Shown one piece after another: positions 37,033-44,128 of a DNA stretch of 64,000 bases. The notes below the pieces were generated by a model. That model saw only the letters and a list, made by a program, of their open reading frames with translations, did no database searches and was not told the origin of the DNA. Within the stretch, counting starts at the first letter, position 1, and each line of letters begins with the position of its first letter. The translations under genes and the position numbers were made by a program. The stretch is from Paracidovorax konjaci. Lineage in GTDB: Bacteria > Pseudomonadota > Gammaproteobacteria > Burkholderiales > Burkholderiaceae_C. Location of the stretch: contig NZ_FOMQ01000018.1 in NCBI RefSeq assembly GCF_900112675.1, positions 1-64,000 of the forward strand, in the 5' to 3' direction.

Positions 37033-39713
37033 CCTGCTGCTTGGTCCCAGCCGGCGGCGCCCTGGGAAGTGAGACGGTCACGCCAGGACCGCTTCTGCGG
37101 CTTGGGCGCGGGGGAAGGGATGGCGGCGTCGAACGTCATGGCCACGCTGTCGCCTTTGTCCGGACTGCGGCCCAGGATCTCGCGGATGTCGTCCTTGCTG
37201 CTGATCTGGATGGCGGCCTGTCGGCCCAGCGTGACCACCTTGTATCGAGGGGCTGCGAGGTCGCCGATCAGTTCGGGATCGAACGGAAGCGCGATCGGGT
37301 CCGGACCGGTGGGGTCCAGGGCTTCGCGCAGGCGCCAGTACATCTCGGCCCGCTTGTTGCGGAAGCGCAGTTGGCCGGCCTTGTCCATCAGTTCGCTCGC
37401 GGATGAGCCCACCACGGGATGCACGTTCAGGCCCAGGCCGACGAGGAAGTCGAGAGCGCTGGAGCCGATGCCGATGGAGTCCACGCAGATCGGGGCACTG
37501 TCGCGCACTAGGGGCGTCACGAAAGCCGCAGCCGTCGGGCCGTCCTTCGTCACCACGCCCGGGGCGGTGACCACCTTGTCGAACCAGTTGCCGTGCCGGC
37601 GGGCAGCCGACGACTTGTCCTGGCCGCCACGGGATGGATCGAAACCCAGGGCCGTCATCGGTCCCTTGTGCTCGCGGTCCTTCCAGCGCGCCTGGGCGGC
37701 CTTGAGCCATTCGGTGGGGATGAGCTGCCACACAGGATCGCTGGAGCCCGCGTTGAAGTCGCCGCGCAGCATTTGCGAGCGGAGCGGCTCGGGCAGCGCC
37801 TGCAACGTGGCCTTGTACCCAGTAGCCATCAAGAAAAGGTTGTCATCCACGCGGGAGGGGATGAATGTGCGGCTCTTCGGCTGCATTAGCTCGTCGCCCA
37901 CCATCACGGGCGTGGAGTCGGACACCTCTTGGTCCTCACCCTTGGCGTTGGTCACGTACCAGCGCAGCTCGCCTGGCTTGGCCGGGTTCGGGTGGTTCGG
38001 GTCCAGCCAGGCGGCCCAGTACCGCTTCACCCATTCGCCTTCCGGTCCGGTCGGCGGGTTGCCGGCTGCCACCACACGCTGCCGCACCTTGGGATTGTCC
38101 GTACGCATCCACGCGATGAGCGTGCGGAACTGCGTCTCGGTGAAGTGGGCGACCTCGTCGAAGCCCTTGAAATCGTGCGGGCGGCCCTGGTACTTGATCC
38201 AGTCGCCGGGCATCTGCACGCTTCCAAGCTCCAGCACCTTGCCACCTGGCAGGCGCCACAGATGGTCCTGGCCGTTGTAGCCATTGCGCGAGCCTAGGAT
38301 GGTGGCCATCCGCTCTTCCAGGCCGATCAGCTGCACGGCCTCGCGGCGGAACACGATGCTTCGCTCCTGCTCGGTGAGCGGCAGGCCCAGCAGCAGGTCC
38401 GTGTTGTGCGTGGCCACCATAGCATCGCCAGCCAAGAACTGGCGGCTGGGGCTGTCCACGCTGATACAGCGGGTGAGCACGCTTTCGATGGAGCTGCACT
38501 CCACCAGATACCGGAAGCCCGTGGTGCGGCGCGTGCGCGATTTCATGCGCGCCAGATGCCGCGGCAGGGTAAACACCGGCATGCTGGTGGTGAAGCAAAC
38601 CCGCCACCTGTCGCTGATCACCTCACCGTTCAGCATGGCCTTGCCCTTGGTCAGCGTGGCCTTGATGCCGAGAGACCTTGCCAGCTCCAGCACGCTCCCT
38701 GCGATTCCTTGATGCGTGGTGGTGAACTCCGCGCCGCCGTCGGAGGCCACGTAGCCGTCGGTGTCCATTAGGCCCTGGAGCAACTCCAGGCGCTGGCGCG
38801 CGCTGCCGCGCAGGTACACGGGAGGAACGTGTTTGTTGTGCAACAGGCCCACGCAACGGAGAGCCTGCAGGAGGCCGAGCACGTTGTGCTGGTTGTCCGC
38901 CCATTCGTAAGTGCGCACCTCAAAGCCATCTGCGCGGATGCGCGCGACGATTTCCAGGTCTTGTGCCGTGATCTGGGAGTTGGCGGACGCCCCGTGCCCC
39001 AGCCAGGCGCCCAGCGTGTATGGCGCAATGGGAAGAACCAGCTCCGGCAACTGGAACGGTGCATTCAAGGCGATGGCGTGATTCGCACGGCCAGAAGCAG
39101 TTCGGAGCGTCGCGGCCAGCATCACGGTGTCACGCATGGTTCCACGAGGAATGTCCGGTACGTGCGATTCAGCTCTGGCCCTGTTTCTCTCGATGAGGGC
39201 TGCCGTGAAGGCGGGAGACTTGTTTCCGCTGATCCGGGACGGGCGCGAGGCTCTGCGCTTCGCGCGCCAGGCCGGCGCCATGCGCGTGAGGGAGGTCAGC
39301 TCTGCGGCACTGAACGTGACCCAACGGTGCACGTCATCGGCCACCAGCTCCGAGCCATCGTCGAACCGGAGCTTGAAGCACTCGCGCTGCTGAACAGGGC
39401 TAACGCCAGTCACACGGCATGGCGATCCGTCCGGGTCGATCAAGAAGTCACCGACCTGCAACTCTCCCATCGTCGTCCAACCGGTGGGCGTGGGCAATGG
39501 CGTGCCCAGGGCGAGTCCCTTCCCGCCTCCGGCACTCCCGCCGTAGAACAGGATGTCGGCCTGCGAGTGGAATGCGGCCGACTGCGGGCCGGCCTGGGGC
39601 ACCCAGATAGCCGGGTTCGCCATCATCAGGAAGGAATCTACGGCGGCGCGCTGCTCGGGCGTCAGGCCCTGCAGCGCTTTCATCAGCTCCGCGGCGTCAG
39701 GCACCTGGCTCAC
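37029..39713 (-). CDS. Terminase large subunit precursor with an internal intein
   Basis: The 894-aa precursor starts at a GTG that overlaps the small-terminase stop. Residues 1-65 end in GGSAGGGK; an intein of 372 residues follows; the host protein resumes with TDLLLGLPLTEQERS, so splicing restores GGSAGGGKT, a proper Walker A motif. The ATPase domain continues with FKGFDEVAHF (Walker B region) and VVAAGNPPT. The nuclease domain has GFDPSRGGQDKS and ICVDSIGIGSSA. The mature protein would be 522 aa. It drives ATP-powered packaging and cuts the DNA. Unspliced precursor should lack ATPase activity because the P-loop is split. Confidence 0.93.
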   Translation of the reverse strand: MSQVPDAAELMKALQGLTPEQRAAVDSFLMMANPAIWVPQAGPQSAAFHSQADILFYGGSAGGGKGLALGTPLPTPTGWTTMGELQVGDFLIDPDGSPCRVTGVSPVQQRECFKLRFDDGSELVADDVHRWVTFSAAELTSLTRMAPAWRAKRRASRPSRISGNKSPAFTAALIERNRARAESHVPDIPRGTMRDTVMLAATLRTASGRANHAIALNAPFQLPELVLPIAPYTLGAWLGHGASANSQITAQDLEIVARIRADGFEVRTYEWADNQHNVLGLLQALRCVGLLHNKHVPPVYLRGSARQRLELLQGLMDTDGYVASDGGAEFTTTHQGIAGSVLELARSLGIKATLTKGKAMLNGEVISDRWRVCFTTSMPVFTLPRHLARMKSRTRRTTGFRYLVECSSIESVLTRCISVDSPSRQFLAGDAMVATHNTDLLLGLPLTEQERSIVFRREAVQLIGLEERMATILGSRNGYNGQDHLWRLPGGKVLELGSVQMPGDWIKYQGRPHDFKGFDEVAHFTETQFRTLIAWMRTDNPKVRQRVVAAGNPPTGPEGEWVKRYWAAWLDPNHPNPAKPGELRWYVTNAKGEDQEVSDSTPVMVGDELMQPKSRTFIPSRVDDNLFLMATGYKATLQALPEPLRSQMLRGDFNAGSSDPVWQLIPTEWLKAAQARWKDREHKGPMTALGFDPSRGGQDKSSAARRHGNWFDKVVTAPGVVTKDGPTAAAFVTPLVRDSAPICVDSIGIGSSALDFLVGLGLNVHPVVGSSASELMDKAGQLRFRNKRAEMYWRLREALDPTGPDPIALPFDPELIGDLAAPRYKVVTLGRQAAIQISSKDDIREILGRSPDKGDSVAMTFDAAIPSPAPKPQKRSWRDRLTSQGAAGWDQAAG
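38403..39518 (-). other. Intein (372 aa) in TerL Walker A, class 3-like, with degenerate homing endonuclease
   Basis: Inserted between Lys65 and a Thr. The N-terminal block is GLALGTPLPTPTGWTTMGEL, with Gly at position 1 where most inteins have Cys or Ser. Block B has Trp66 (DDVHRWVTF), block F has Cys351 (TRCISVDSP), and the end is MVATHN followed by Thr. Trp, block-F Cys and the Thr before His-Asn form the WCT set of class 3 inteins. A LAGLIDADG-type region is present: LGAWLGHGAS near 169-178 and LLQGLMDTDGYV near 246-257. The first motif has His175 at the catalytic Asp position, so cleavage activity is probably lost. Confidence 0.88.
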
Positions 39714-40510
39714 TGCATGCCCCCGGTGCCCACCAGTTGAGCCAGCGTGGAAGCCAGCGAGGGATTGGACGACAGCACCGCGTGCATCCGGACGGACCGC
39801 TCGGCGTCGGTCATGTTGCGCAGGGCCAGCGGATCGGACTTCTGATGGTTGTCCTTCTCGTACATCCCGAGGTGCCGCGCCAGCTTCTCCAGAGCGTCCA
39901 TCTTCGAGTGCATCTGCACCTCGATGCCGTTCCTGCCCGTCTTGGCGCCCGCGTACAAGGCCGCGGCATGCGGGCTCAATGCTCGCGTGTCCTTCAGCAC
40001 AGTCCTGGGAAGCCCGTCGCCGCTGCATTCTGGGCAGTCTGGGTGCGGCGCGCGCAGAGAGTCGAATCCAATGCCGCCCTCCTCGTCCCATTCCTCGTCC
40101 GGCTTGCCTTTCGCTCGATGAGCTTCCCCGTCCTTGTTGTACTCGGCCAAGGTGCGCTGCCGCTTGTGACCCTCGCTGTGGCAGTGCCGGCAGCAACCCA
40201 CCTTCACCTCCACCAACTCGCGAGGGTCGGCCGTGGCGATCAGGGCGAGATGGCGCAGCACGGTGTCCGCGTTGATCTGCAGTCGAATCTGCTGCTCTTG
40301 GCGGGCTGCGGAGACTGCTGCCTGGATGTTAGGGCGTGCTAGTAGCTGGGAGGCCTGAACGTTCGCGCAGTTGGCGCTGTAGCCTGCCCGGATTGCCGCC
40401 TGGGCGCCGTTCAGGTCGATCAGGTACTCGGCGACGAACCTCTGCTGCAGCGGAGAGAGTTCCAGGGCTTGCGCCGTGGCGCCTTCTCTCTGGACCGGCG
40501 GGGGCGCCAC
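39710..40510 (-). CDS. Terminase small subunit, core part downstream of an in-frame stop
   Basis: Contains ELSPLQQRFVAEYLIDLNGA and AIRAGYSANCANVQASQLLA, the Terminase_2 signature for binding the packaging site. A zinc-finger-like insertion follows, CCRHCH and later CPECSGDG. From the GTG at 40510 it is 266 aa, but that start has no ribosome site. The frame stays open upstream to a TAA at 40598, beyond which an HTH-like piece in the same frame fits the missing N-terminus. Either translation restarts here or the gene is damaged. The stop overlaps the large-subunit GTG. Confidence 0.8.
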   Translation of the reverse strand: MAPPPVQREGATAQALELSPLQQRFVAEYLIDLNGAQAAIRAGYSANCANVQASQLLARPNIQAAVSAARQEQQIRLQINADTVLRHLALIATADPRELVEVKVGCCRHCHSEGHKRQRTLAEYNKDGEAHRAKGKPDEEWDEEGGIGFDSLRAPHPDCPECSGDGLPRTVLKDTRALSPHAAALYAGAKTGRNGIEVQMHSKMDALEKLARHLGMYEKDNHQKSDPLALRNMTDAERSVRMHAVLSSNPSLASTLAQLVGTGGMQ

Positions 40511-40597
40511 AGCAGCCGGGCCGGCCTTGGGAGGGACAGGAGTTGGGGCGGGGACAGAGGCAGGTGCTGCAGCATCACCCTCGGGACGCTGCCAACC

Positions 40598-40774
40598 TTA
40601 CTGGCGGGCGCGCTGCGAGACTGCGGTGTGCGAGATGCCATGGGCTGCTCCGATCGCGCGCGTGGATGCGCGAGTGGTGCAATAGGCGATCTGGACCGCA
40701 TCCCAGTCCACCCGGGATTTGCGGTCCGCCTTGCCCTTGGGTTCGGGCGGGGAGTTGCCGTTGCTTGTTTCCAC
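40598..40774 (-). pseudogene. Detached N-terminal (HTH) part of the terminase small subunit
   Basis: A GTG at 40774, preceded by a GGGG tract, opens a frame ending in a helix-turn-helix-like segment: DWDAVQIAYCTTRASTRAIG then GISHTAVSQRARQ and TAA. Directly after the stop, in the same frame, come GWQRPEGDAAAP and the terminase core. In related small terminases this region reads straight through, usually with Lys or Arg before Gly-Trp; one base change (AAA to TAA) would explain the stop. It could instead be a short separate protein. Confidence 0.65.
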
Positions 40775-40783
40775 CCCTGGAAT

Positions 40784-40815
40784 GTTTCCGCATAGGGCGG
40801 AAACCCGGAAACCCC
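40784..40815. repeat. Inverted and tandem repeat before the terminase genes
   Basis: GTTTCCGC and GCGGAAAC form an 8-bp inverted repeat around a 5-base spacer (40784-40804). GGAAACCC is then repeated head to tail (40799-40806 and 40807-40814). It lies 10 bases upstream of the GTG of the small-terminase N-terminal piece. Could be an operator or part of a packaging site. Confidence 0.4.
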
Positions 40816-40867
40816 AGCCGGGGGACTGCGATCCAGCACGGCAAGGTTTCAGACGGAAGGATTCAGG

Positions 40868-40892
40868 TAAATGTCCCGCTGCGAGACATTTA
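40868..40892. promoter_or_regulatory. 25-bp near-perfect palindrome upstream of the terminase genes
   Basis: TAAATGTC and GACATTTA pair, and CGC pairs with GCG inside them, centred on base 40880 with one mismatched pair. No T tract follows on either strand, so it is not a standard terminator. It lies between the replication block and the head block, a suitable place for a late-gene operator or packaging-recognition site. Confidence 0.55.
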
Positions 40893-40923
40893 CAAGGCCA
40901 CAAAGGGCACAGTCGCCCCGCGC

Positions 40924-41418
40924 TCACCTGCCAATGTCGCGGCGGACTGCTTTCAAACCTTCATGTAGTTCGGATACCAATTGGTTCAGGTCGTGATTCG
41001 CCTGGATGCTGGTGAGCTGCATGAACTGCCCCGCCATCAGTGCCCCAGCCTGGCGTGCCTCACGCGGCTGCATCACCACCTTTTGGTCGCCCACCTCCAG
41101 CACGAAGAATCCATCGGTGGTCATCGATCCGTACACAGGCCGCGGTGGCTCATATTGGGGGATCGGCACGAACAAGCCGGCACGAACTCGGCGTAGCCGC
41201 CCGCACTCAACCATCCGGGTTACGTGATCATCGATGATGGTCATCTTGTAGCCCGTTGCCTCAACCAGCACTTCGCGCGTTATCGCCTGTTCTGCGCTGT
41301 GGAGGTCGACAATGGCTTGCCAGATGCGCTGCCCAGTGGCCGCGGCCGGCGCGCCCTTTTCCTTGTCTGGCTTCCGCTCCACCGTCGCCGGGATGCCGGC
41401 CAGCCTCGTGTCGTTCAT
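40924..41418 (-). CDS. Hypothetical winged-helix-like protein (164 aa)
   Basis: Residues ~25-85 (GQRIWQAIVDLHSAEQAITR, then TIIDDHVTRMVECGRLRRV) look like a winged helix-turn-helix. The C-terminal part is helical and ends SELHEGLKAVRRDIGR. It sits at the end of the replication block, just before the terminase genes. It might be a replication accessory protein or the late-gene activator. No family is recognised with confidence. Confidence 0.6.
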   Translation of the reverse strand: MNDTRLAGIPATVERKPDKEKGAPAAATGQRIWQAIVDLHSAEQAITREVLVEATGYKMTIIDDHVTRMVECGRLRRVRAGLFVPIPQYEPPRPVYGSMTTDGFFVLEVGDQKVVMQPREARQAGALMAGQFMQLTSIQANHDLNQLVSELHEGLKAVRRDIGR

Positions 41419-41449
41419 TGGTAGGTCTCCTCGGTTTTAAGATGCGAAG

Positions 41450-42277
41450 TCAGCGTCCACGGTGGCTCGGCCAGGTGCAAGTCAGTACCCGGGCGCCCTC
41501 ACGCAGTCGGTCGAAAGAGCGCTCACCGAGCGCAGCGCGGATCCCGTCCACATCCAGGTTTGAGATCAGCACCGTCGGAAGACAGTGCTTGTAGCGCAGG
41601 TCGATGATGTCGAAGAGCTGGGTTTGCTCAGCGCTGGAATTGAAGCCGGTACCGATCTCGTCAAGCACAAACAGGCCTGCCGTGCCCACGAAGTCGATGA
41701 TCTGGTCCTCGGTGGTCGGCTGCCAGTCGGCGCCCTCCGCCGGGGCGGAACTCCGATCCCAGCTGGCTCGAAGCATGCGCACCAGCTCCCGCGCGCTGTA
41801 GATGCACGCCCGCTTGCGTTCCGTGTTGATGACGTGGGACACCATGGCGCTGCCCAGGTGGGTCTTGCCGGTGCCCGGCAGCCCCATCAGCCACAATCCG
41901 CCGCCGTCTTCGGAAGCCAGTGGCGATACGAAGCTTTTGCAGGCCTCTAGGACAACACGCTGCTCCGGGGTGTCGGCTTGGAAGGTGTCGAAGCCAGATC
42001 GGAGCATGCGGCCCTCTAGCCCGCTCACCTTCAGCCGGTTTGCGCGCACCCGTTCGGCGTGAACCTCCGCCTCCTGCCTCCGCTGCTCAGCCTCTTCAGC
42101 CTGCCGCTGAAGCGCGTGCTCACGCTCGCAAGCAGGGCAGCCGGTCCACAAGCGGCTGCCGGGCCAGCGCTGGAAAGACTCGTACTCGCCATGGGTGTCG
42201 CACAGCTGCTGCCGAGAGACCGCAGCAGTTGCTGCTTGTGCCTCGGGCGCGCCAACGGGGCTAGAGGATGCGTCCAT
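41450..42277 (-). CDS. DnaC-like helicase loader (ATPase)
   Basis: A 275-aa AAA+ protein. An N-terminal zinc-finger-like segment (LCDTHGEYESF, CPACEREHA) precedes a coiled-coil linker. The ATPase has GLPGTGKTHLGSAM (Walker A), LFVLDEIGTG (Walker B) and TVLISNL (sensor 1), as in DnaC/IstB loaders. It should load the host DnaB helicase at the phage origin. ATG at 42277 overlaps the end of the upstream initiator gene by 17 bases; a further upstream start is unlikely. Confidence 0.88.
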   Translation of the reverse strand: MDASSSPVGAPEAQAATAAVSRQQLCDTHGEYESFQRWPGSRLWTGCPACEREHALQRQAEEAEQRRQEAEVHAERVRANRLKVSGLEGRMLRSGFDTFQADTPEQRVVLEACKSFVSPLASEDGGGLWLMGLPGTGKTHLGSAMVSHVINTERKRACIYSARELVRMLRASWDRSSAPAEGADWQPTTEDQIIDFVGTAGLFVLDEIGTGFNSSAEQTQLFDIIDLRYKHCLPTVLISNLDVDGIRAALGERSFDRLREGARVLTCTWPSHRGR

Positions 42278-43286
42278 CTTCACTGACTCCTTTCGAGTAA
42301 TCGAGCTGGTCGAAGCCGGCATGACGGGCACGGCCATTCGGAGTTGGAGGTTGCGCTGGCATGCTCCAGTCGCTTTCGAAATGCCGGTCGGGTCCCAGGA
42401 AGGTGGCGGCGTGCTTCACGTACTGCTGCTCGGTCCCACACGCCTTCACATAGCCGGCATATCGAACGATGCCCGCATGCATGTCCGCCGCGGTGTGACC
42501 GGACTTCAGCCTGGCTTGCCAGGCCTTGAACGCCTCGTGCTTGGAGTGCCCACTTCGGGATGGATACGCAGCCCACGCAGCCTCGAATTCCTCGCTGTAG
42601 CCCAGCCTCACCTGCTTCCTCCCTGTCTCCGATTTCGCGTCAGGTTCAACTCCTTCCAACGGAACCTGAGACGGAGACGGAGACGGAGACGGAGACGGAG
42701 ACGGAGACGGAGACGGAGACGGGGCACTGCCAGATGGTGCTAGTGGCATGCAGGCAGCAGATTCTGGCAGTGCTAAGGGAGTGCCACTAGCACTGCCCGG
42801 GACTGCCTCTGGCATTCCGGTGGCACCGGCTGGCGGTGCGCTGGCATCCTTGCGGGATGCTGCTTTGCGCTCCTGGAATGCCCGCTCCACCCGGGCGGCA
42901 TACTCCGGCATCATCCGGGCCGCCTCATCGCGGCCGTGCTGCTTGATCAGGGCCGCCCAGGACGCCTTTTCAGACCGGGCCCCGCTACCAGCTGCCCATG
43001 GGTTGTGCTCCTGCCAGTCATGGATGACCCGCGCGCCCTCCTCGCCGTCGAGGAAGCCCACGGTCGCCAACGTTTGCACAAAGACCCCCTCATCGCCATC
43101 CCAGTCCACGGCCAGCTCGATGTCCTCGTCGGACATGCCTGACAGATCGCCGTCGCTGCGATGTGCGGCAGCCCACAGGAACAGGCACACCAGTCGCCAC
43201 CCCGCACCGGCGCCCAGTCGGCGCACCAGCTTCTTGGTCTTCGGATGGGAGGGAAGACCCGTTGAAAGACGCGCATCAGTTGCCAC
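42261..43286 (-). CDS. Replication initiator-like protein (O-type) with a Ser-Pro repeat
   Basis: A 341-aa protein starting at a GTG with a GAGGT site seven bases upstream. The N-terminal ~110 residues (LPSHPKTKKLVRRLGAGAGW; WQEHNPWAAGS) resemble phage replication proteins with a winged helix. A linker then holds a (Ser-Pro)n tract from a perfect hexanucleotide repeat. The C-terminal region (SEEFEAAWAAYPSRSGHSKH, ATFLGPDRHFESDW) is a common module of phage replication proteins paired with DnaC loaders. It would bind the origin, which may lie in its own gene. Confidence 0.78.
   Translation of the reverse strand: MATDARLSTGLPSHPKTKKLVRRLGAGAGWRLVCLFLWAAAHRSDGDLSGMSDEDIELAVDWDGDEGVFVQTLATVGFLDGEEGARVIHDWQEHNPWAAGSGARSEKASWAALIKQHGRDEAARMMPEYAARVERAFQERKAASRKDASAPPAGATGMPEAVPGSASGTPLALPESAACMPLAPSGSAPSPSPSPSPSPSPSPSPSQVPLEGVEPDAKSETGRKQVRLGYSEEFEAAWAAYPSRSGHSKHEAFKAWQARLKSGHTAADMHAGIVRYAGYVKACGTEQQYVKHAATFLGPDRHFESDWSMPAQPPTPNGRARHAGFDQLDYSKGVSEDGRIL
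42668..42721. repeat. (GAGACG)9 perfect hexanucleotide repeat
   Basis: Nine tandem copies of GAGACG on the plus strand, inside the leftward replication gene. On the coding strand they encode alternating Ser and Pro. Unit length is a multiple of three, so copy-number change would lengthen or shorten the linker without breaking the frame. Confidence 0.9.
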
Positions 43287-43340
43287 TGGCCGTACCTCGG
43301 TGATGTCTGCTACGAAATGCTCGCGAACCGGTGGCCCTGG

Positions 43341-43730
43341 TCATGCCACCGCCCTGATCCCGCCACGGACCTTGAGTTGCTCCATGGCCCGCACGGCGCG
43401 ATTCATGGTGTCGGCCGCCTGGTTGATCACCTCGACGAGCTTCACGGCCTCGTCCTCATGTTCATCATCCGGCTCCCGTTTGCGGGGACGTCGCAGGCCG
43501 AGTTCGTCGCAGAGGAAATACAGCGGGTCGTAGCGCTCGCAGAACTGCATCAGCATCAAGAGGTGTCCCAGGGAAAGCCGCTGATCTCCAGCGGCACTGC
43601 AGCAGGCCTTCAGTCGCGCGTAGGCGCTCGCTGGCTTCATGTCAGGAAAGACGTGCGCGGCCACGAGCTTGAAGGGCTTTCCGCTATCAGCGATGGCCAA
43701 TGCGATGGCCTCGAATTGGTCTTGATACAT
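43341..43730 (-). CDS. CII-like regulatory protein, second paralogue (129 aa)
   Basis: Starts MYQDQFEAIALAIADSGKPF; ATG at 43730 makes it the same length as its upstream neighbour (129 aa). A GTG at 43742 overlapping the neighbour's stop is the alternative. Core RLSLGHLLMLMQFCERYDPL and C-terminal VRGGIRAVA match the neighbour in pattern. The two resemble phage CP76/CII-type regulators found between Cro and replication genes. Exact DNA target unknown. Confidence 0.65.
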   Translation of the reverse strand: MYQDQFEAIALAIADSGKPFKLVAAHVFPDMKPASAYARLKACCSAAGDQRLSLGHLLMLMQFCERYDPLYFLCDELGLRRPRKREPDDEHEDEAVKLVEVINQAADTMNRAVRAMEQLKVRGGIRAVA

Positions 43731-43738
43731 GCGTTGAA

Positions 43739-44128
43739 TCACGCGACAGCCCTCACATTGACCCGGCCTGCCGCGCGCTCGATACGCTCTGCGATCTTGG
43801 CCTGAGCGTTCACGGACTCAATGAAGGCACGTTGCAGTTCGGCGATCTCGTCCTTGGGTTCGATCGGCTGGGCCGGCGCGCAGCTGAGTTCCCCGAGCAT
43901 GAAGTCGATGCCAACCAGACAGCCCTTGTCGCGTGCCAGGCGCAGCAGCATCAGGAGGTGCTCGGGCGACAGGCGCTCGGGCTTGTCCTCGTTCAGGCAA
44001 GCCAGGAGATGGCGCTGGGCCGCATCCACGGCCTTTTCCGGCCATAGCTTGTGACCCACCACCTTGCTGCCGCCAGCCACCTTCACGCACTCGATGAGTG
44101 CCTGGTTGAAGCTCTCGTACTCACCCAT
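43739..44128 (-). CDS. CII-like regulatory protein, first paralogue (129 aa)
   Basis: ATG at 44128. MGEYESFNQALIECVKVAGG, the helix-turn-helix-like GGSKVVGHKLWP, then ERLSPEHLLMLLRLARDKG and ELSCAPAQPIEPKDEIAEL, a layout like phage CII (CP76) proteins, which activate or repress early phage promoters. It ends RVNVRAVA, as the next gene ends GGIRAVA, so the pair is a tandem duplication. A 17-bp palindrome lies 34 bases upstream of the start. Confidence 0.68.
   Translation of the reverse strand: MGEYESFNQALIECVKVAGGSKVVGHKLWPEKAVDAAQRHLLACLNEDKPERLSPEHLLMLLRLARDKGCLVGIDFMLGELSCAPAQPIEPKDEIAELQRAFIESVNAQAKIAERIERAAGRVNVRAVA

Noticed and set aside
37029-40196. Terminase large subunit starting at 40196
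   Set aside because: The first 161 codons of that frame lie over the small terminase in another frame and give a low-complexity product; the GTG overlapping the small-terminase stop is the sensible start.
40868-40892. Rho-independent terminator
   Set aside because: The stem is good but neither side is followed by a T tract; operator or packaging site is more likely.
42668-42721. CRISPR-like regular repeat
   Set aside because: Unit is six bases without spacers and lies in a coding frame; it is a microsatellite. No CRISPR array was found in the window.
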